A DNA stretch of 5,641 nt from Clostridia bacterium (GTDB taxonomy: Bacteria; Bacillota; Clostridia; Christensenellales; Borkfalkiaceae), in contig JAIDFD010000201.1 in assembly GCA_029054485.1 (NCBI GenBank), forward strand, positions 1 through 5,641, read 5' to 3'. A program made the position numbers and the translations under genes. A model generated the notes under the pieces. It did no database searches. It was not told where the DNA came from and saw only the letters and a program-made list of their open reading frames with translations. Shown piece after piece: positions 1 to 3,500 of this stretch. The stretch's first letter is position 1. Every line of letters begins with the position of its first letter.

Positions 1-34
1 CCCCCCCCCGCGCCCCCCCCCCCCCCCCCCACCC
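1..34. other. C-homopolymer at the window edge, probable contig-end artefact
   Basis: Apart from G at 10 and 12 and A at 31, every base here is C, with an unbroken run of 18 Cs at 13-30. Nothing else in this AT-rich spacer resembles it. ACCCAAC at 31-37 recurs at 79-85, where it again follows a C-rich stretch, so the edge may be a poorly called copy of the sequence just inside. A poly-G read tail from two-colour sequencing, seen on the opposite strand, would look like this. A genuine C-rich tract cannot be excluded. It has no coding content. Confidence 0.6.
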
Positions 35-62
35 AACATTTTTTGGCAAAAAAAAAAATATA

Positions 63-105
63 TTGTGGTTTGCCCCGCACCCAACCACAAGTTTTTATTT
101 TTTTT
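63..105. terminator. probable bidirectional intrinsic terminator of an unseen upstream gene
   Basis: TTGTGGTT (63-70) pairs perfectly with AACCACAA (83-90) around a 12-base C-rich loop. The right arm is followed by G and then a T-rich tract (92-105, broken only by A97). On the left an A11 tract (48-58) gives the same hairpin-plus-T layout on the minus strand. The stem is only 8 bp with three G-C pairs, so strength is moderate. It most likely ends transcription entering from a gene to the left, and it insulates the promoter that follows. Confidence 0.6.
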
Positions 106-112
106 AAAAAAA
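92..112 (+). promoter_or_regulatory. A/T tract in UP-element position
   Basis: Twenty-one consecutive A/T bases (a T-rich tract, then A7 at 106-112) end two bases before the -35 box at 115. Relative to a start near 150 they span about -58 to -38, the region contacted by the alpha-subunit C-terminal domains of RNA polymerase. The same Ts serve as the tail of the preceding terminator, so one tract may do two jobs. Placement is seen in the sequence; the UP-element function is inferred. Confidence 0.4.
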
Positions 113-114
113 GG

Positions 115-143
115 TTGAAATTGTCGAAATTCCGTGATATAAT
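115..143 (+). promoter_or_regulatory. sigma-A type promoter, extended -10
   Basis: TTGAAA (115-120) matches the -35 consensus TTGACA at five of six positions. After a 17-base spacer comes a perfect TATAAT (138-143). TG at 135-136, one base upstream of the -10, adds an extended -10 element. Transcription would start about 7 bases downstream, near 150. It is the best promoter in the window, points at the large gene, and implies a leader of about 310 bases. A second TATAAT at 336-341 has no adequate -35. Confidence 0.8.
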
Positions 144-233
144 GCCTATACCACATTACTATAATTTTCTCAAAAGGGGGATTTTAAGCACAATTTTATA
201 TTAAAACGCAATTTTTATCACTAAATCTATCTG

Positions 234-289
234 TAAAGAGATAGCACAATTTTAGCATTGTGTATCTCTTCATAATTATTATCTCTTTA
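234..289 (+). repeat. leader stem-loop with two competing 3' partners
   Basis: AAGAGATA (236-243) pairs with TATCTCTT (263-270), and CACAAT (245-250) with ATTGTG (257-262). The result is a 14-bp stem with one bulged G (244) and a 6-base loop. A second partner lies just downstream: TATCTCTTTA (280-289) is the exact 10-base complement of TAAAGAGATA (234-243). The RNA can therefore form either stem. No T-run follows (CATAATTATT comes next), so this is not a terminator. It is either a structural element of the leader or part of a switch. Confidence 0.55.
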
Positions 290-335
290 TAAGATTGAAT
301 TAGTTATAGACCTTATGCGTTTTCAAATTCTCGTT

Positions 336-365
336 TATAATTAAGTCCTTTTGAGATTAATTATA
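336..365 (+). repeat. A/U-only leader hairpin
   Basis: TATAATTAA (336-344) is perfectly complementary to TTAATTATA (357-365), giving a 9-bp all-A/U stem with a 12-base loop. It lies immediately before the terminator region, only three bases upstream of the GTGTGG at 369-374. It is weak alone and could be a chance palindrome in AT-rich DNA. Its position between the two larger structures makes it worth including in any fold of the leader. Confidence 0.35.
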
Positions 366-401
366 GTGGTGTGGTAACCGTAAGAGATACTACATAGCAA
401 G

Positions 402-431
402 GTGTGTCTCTTCGGAGCCACACTTTTTTTT
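402..431 (+). terminator. intrinsic terminator inside the leader
   Basis: GTGTG (402-406) pairs with CACAC (419-423) and CTC (408-410) with GAG (415-417), with one T/C mismatch between (407/418). The loop is TTCG closed by C-G, the exceptionally stable cUUCGg tetraloop. Eight Ts (424-431) follow directly. This is a textbook Rho-independent terminator, yet it sits between a strong promoter and the gene, ending 16 bases before AGGAGG. Two alternative pairings overlap it: AAGAGATAC (382-390) with GTGTCTCTT (404-412), and GTGTGG (369-374) with CCACAC (418-423). Together these could instead form one long imperfect hairpin reaching the same T-tract. Confidence 0.8.
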
Positions 432-447
432 GTTGTCTTTTTTTCTT

Positions 448-453
448 AGGAGG
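448..453 (+). promoter_or_regulatory. ribosome binding site of the large gene
   Basis: AGGAGG, a perfect Shine-Dalgarno core, lies 7 bases before the ATG at 461, the optimal distance. It decides the start codon, since no other in-frame start near here has a comparable site. A pyrimidine tract (436-447) separates it from the terminator, so the site itself stays unpaired when the terminator forms. That suggests control by transcription rather than by hiding the ribosome site. Confidence 0.9.
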
Positions 454-460
454 CTTACTT

Positions 461-526
461 ATGAAATTTTTGAAGAGGAGTCTTATTGCGATAGTTCTCT
501 CGGCGGCTATGCTTTTTTCGGCGTGC
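461..526 (+). other. lipoprotein signal peptide, lipidated Cys22
   Basis: The first 22 residues have a basic start (K2, K5, R6), a hydrophobic core (L8 to L18) and the lipobox F19-S20-A21-C22. Positions -2 and -1 (Ser, Ala) fit the consensus. Phe at -3 is less usual than Leu but lies next to L18. The expected path is Sec export, diacylglyceryl transfer to C22 and cleavage by signal peptidase II, leaving the protein on the outer face of the cell membrane. Residues 23-52, rich in Ser and Thr, follow as a flexible spacer, as in many Gram-positive lipoproteins. Confidence 0.88.
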
Positions 527-3500
527 TCGGCGGGCAGTTTGTCAAACAGATCCGCAAGCAAATCGCCGACTTCGGCCGCGCTGACTTCGGAGACGGAAAC
601 AACGCAGGATACAAACTCACTGCGCTTTGTTGTGAACGGCGACTTTGAGGACAATTGGAACAATGCGATTGCAAACAGTAAATCAAAAAACAAACAGGTT
701 TACTTTATTCTTGGCGCGGACTGGAACGCGCCCACTTCTCAGAGTAGTCACCCGTTCGGCGCGGACAGCGACGGCTTTTCATACGGCAGAATAACCGTGC
801 CTGCGGGCGCGGACGTCGTGCTTGATTTAAACGGCTACACAATAAACCGCGGTCTTACTACATACACCCAGTTGGGTAGCGTAATTTGCGTTGACGGCGG
901 AAAACTCACTATCGAGGACAGCGCGGGCGGCGGTACTATTACCGGCGGTTTTACGGGACAGCATAATAACTGGTCTCCCGTTGATCCTGATCACGACTAC
1001 GGCGGCGGAATAATGATGGCGGACGGCGAGCTGACCTTGAACGGCGGCTCTATTTCCGGCAACCGTGCGGACTGCGGCGGCGGTATATTAGTTTATGATG
1101 GAAAGTTTATTATGAACGGCGGCTCCATTACTAACAATATTGCTGACCGTGCTGGGGGCGGTATTGAAATTGACGCAGGCACTGAACATGAAATTAATGG
1201 CGGTGAAATTTCTTACAATCAGGTAACCGCTACTTACGCTTCTGGAACTGCGATTACATCATCAAGCGTCCCTGGCGGTAGCGGCGTCTACGTTTTTACA
1301 AACTCTAAGTTTACTATGAATGGCGGTTCTATTACACATAACCATAGTGCCGCTGACGGTGGTGGCGTTTATTTGGCGACAAATGCTACTTTTACATTCA
1401 ATGATGGTGAAATTACTTATAACGAGGCAGCCGCAAACGAGGGCGCAATAAGTATGTCGACTCCCTCGACAGTGGAATTGAACGGCGGCATAATAACCGA
1501 AAATATTTCGGGTGATTATACTGCTATCGCACCCGGCTCAACAAGTACTGTTCGCATAGGCGGACCTGTTAAATTGTATAACAACTATGATCCAAGCGGT
1601 AATCAGGCAAATTTGCGTGTGCCTGCGGCAAGTTTCCTCAAAATCACAGGACCGCTTGTTTCTGAAAAAGGTTCGGCTTTTATAGGTATAACAACTACGC
1701 TTGCAAATAACGCAACGCTTTCTTCGGGACTTAAAACCTACGGCAACGTCTTTAACTACACAAGTGATATGGCACTTTGGTTTTTTGCTGATTCAAGCGC
1801 AAATAGAAGAATACAGCAAAACACCGCAAAGACAGAAATTATTCTTAGTACGGCAGGCAGTACGGAATTTTTTGACGTGGATTGGCAGTATCAGCTTGAT
1901 AACAGCGGGGAATGGCAGTCCACAAACGGCGCGGCTTATGTGAATTTAACTTACGGCAGTAAGGTTACGGCAGTGCGTATGGTTACAGTAGACACACAGC
2001 AAACGGCTCATGACTGGCAGGAGGGCGGCACAACAACAACTGCGCAGTTTATGGCTTACGGTGACGGCACTGTTCCGTTTACAAGCATTGAAGATGTAGG
2101 CACTTATTCTTTTATTTCAATGTCTAGCGGTACGTTCTGGACGGCTTATTGGGCATCTCACGGAAATCCGCACGCCGTTATTTTTCCCTCATCTCTTACG
2201 ATAAATATTTCGCCCAAACCTGTAACTATAAATCTTATAGACAAGGGCAGTTCATACGGCGATAAACTTGCCGATTTGTACGCGGAAGAGGATATTCTCG
2301 ATAATGACGGCAACCCCACGGGCGAAACAATCAAGCCCGAAGTTGATCCTCTGACGCCCCTTGTCGGCGCGGACGCAAATTATGATTTGAGTTCGTTTGT
2401 AACCATTTCAACCGAGGCGGTTGCCTCGTCAGATTTGGGCAGTTACAACATAAAGGGCGCGATTAAATCGAGCGCGCCGTTCGATACGAAAAACTATTCG
2501 TTCACTATTAAAACCGCGACTTACGGTATCGGCGTTGCAACAATTACCGCAAAAATAAGTGGTAGCAATACATATAACGGAAGTGCGCAAAACTCGGCTA
2601 CGATTACGTTCACATACCCCAACGGTGCTTTGTTCGCGGGTATAAAACTATCAACCAGTGATTATGAGGTGAAGTATCCCACTGCGGGTTGCGTGAACGC
2701 AAAGGAGTATGACGAAAACGACATCTCGATAGAACTCAACAACAGCAGATTTAAAATTGCGGAAAACGGAGTATCGGGCAGTTACGAGATAAAGAAAGCC
2801 GCGCTTTCCTGTACGGCGGACGATAAGTCAATCGGCTACGGCGACGATGCGCCCACTTACACGGTTACTTATTCGGGCTTTAAAGGCACTGATACGGCAG
2901 ACACCGTTATTAAAGGCACGCTCGCATTTACCTGCACCGACACTTCGGGGGCGGAATATACTTCGTCAAGCCCCGCGGGCGACTATACCATAACTCCGAG
3001 CGGAGTTACCGCGGACAACTACGAAATTACTTTCAAGACCGGTAAACTCACGGTAGGAACGGGCAGTATTGCAAAGCCTACTGTTACGCCCACGGAATCA
3101 CCCGTTTACAGCGGGCAAGAGCAGACTTTCACCGTTTCGGGCTATAACTCGAACGCGATTAAGACCGTTACTTTATCGGACTCGACTAATTTCACCTGGG
3201 ACGAAACTACCGCAACCGTAAAGGGAACAAAGGCGGGCAGTTGTACGATAACTTTTGCTCTCGATACCGACAGTTATAAATGGTCTGACGGCACGGTTGC
3301 AAACTACCAATTAACGATTGAAATCAAGCCTATGCCGCTTGTGTTCTCGTTCACCGCAACGGGCGATGAAAACTGGGTTTGGGAATATCATTCCAACGGC
3401 TCTATAAGCTACACGCAGACGGCGAATGTTTGCGCGGACGACAATATCGCGCTTGCATACAAGTACTATCTCACGAGCAACTCGGGAACTAAAACCCCGA

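Larger units (their letters stand above)
150..460 (+). ncRNA. long structured 5' leader, candidate attenuator or riboswitch-like element
   Basis: The stretch between the predicted start and the ATG has no convincing open reading frame but contains three hairpins (236-270, 336-365, 402-423). The last carries a T8 tail, making it a terminator within the gene's own leader. The octamer AAGAGATA occurs at 236-243 and 382-389, and its exact complement TATCTCTT at 263-270 and 280-287, so several mutually exclusive pairings are possible. That layout fits transcription attenuation, with the terminator as expression platform. I do not see the conserved core of a riboswitch class I know. An alternative is a free small RNA of about 280 nt ending at the terminator, with occasional readthrough into the gene. 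Confidence 0.5.

Noticed and set aside
142..204. 20-codon reading frame in the leader starting at ATG 142
   Set aside because: The ATG overlaps the -10 box and lies before the predicted transcription start, and it has no ribosome site.
236..270. First leader hairpin as a terminator
   Set aside because: No T-run follows the stem; the next bases are CATAATTATT.
313..341. Second promoter with TATAAT at 336-341
   Set aside because: The -35 position (TTATGC at 313-318) matches only two of six consensus bases, there is no extended -10, and the TATAAT is part of an A/U palindrome.
150..430. Known riboswitch such as c-di-GMP (GEMM) or purine type
   Set aside because: The short matches (AGCAAGG; ACCGTAA with ACTAC) are not in the right order or spacing, and the conserved cores of those classes are absent.
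369..431. T-box leader, because TGGTAACCG (373-380 region) precedes a terminator
   Set aside because: The T-box bulge is UGGNACC, and here there is an extra base (UGGUAACC). I see no specifier hairpin or other stem I motifs upstream, and a giant lipoprotein is not a usual T-box target gene.
430..648. Plus-strand frames at 430-648, 1701-1943 and 3654-3872
   Set aside because: They lie in other frames of the large gene, have no ribosome site, and their translations are low in recognisable features; the large frame explains the region fully.
361..693. Minus-strand 110-residue frame across the leader and gene start
   Set aside because: It overlaps the signal peptide region and the terminator, lacks a ribosome site and resembles no protein; it is a shadow of the large gene. 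The same holds for minus-strand frames at 3946-4158, 4517-4831 and 4936-5133.
1001..1504. Nucleotide tandem repeat or CRISPR-like array in the NGG region
   Set aside because: The periodicity is in the protein. DNA identity between copies is limited to short AACGGCGG-like words, with no identical repeats or unique spacers.
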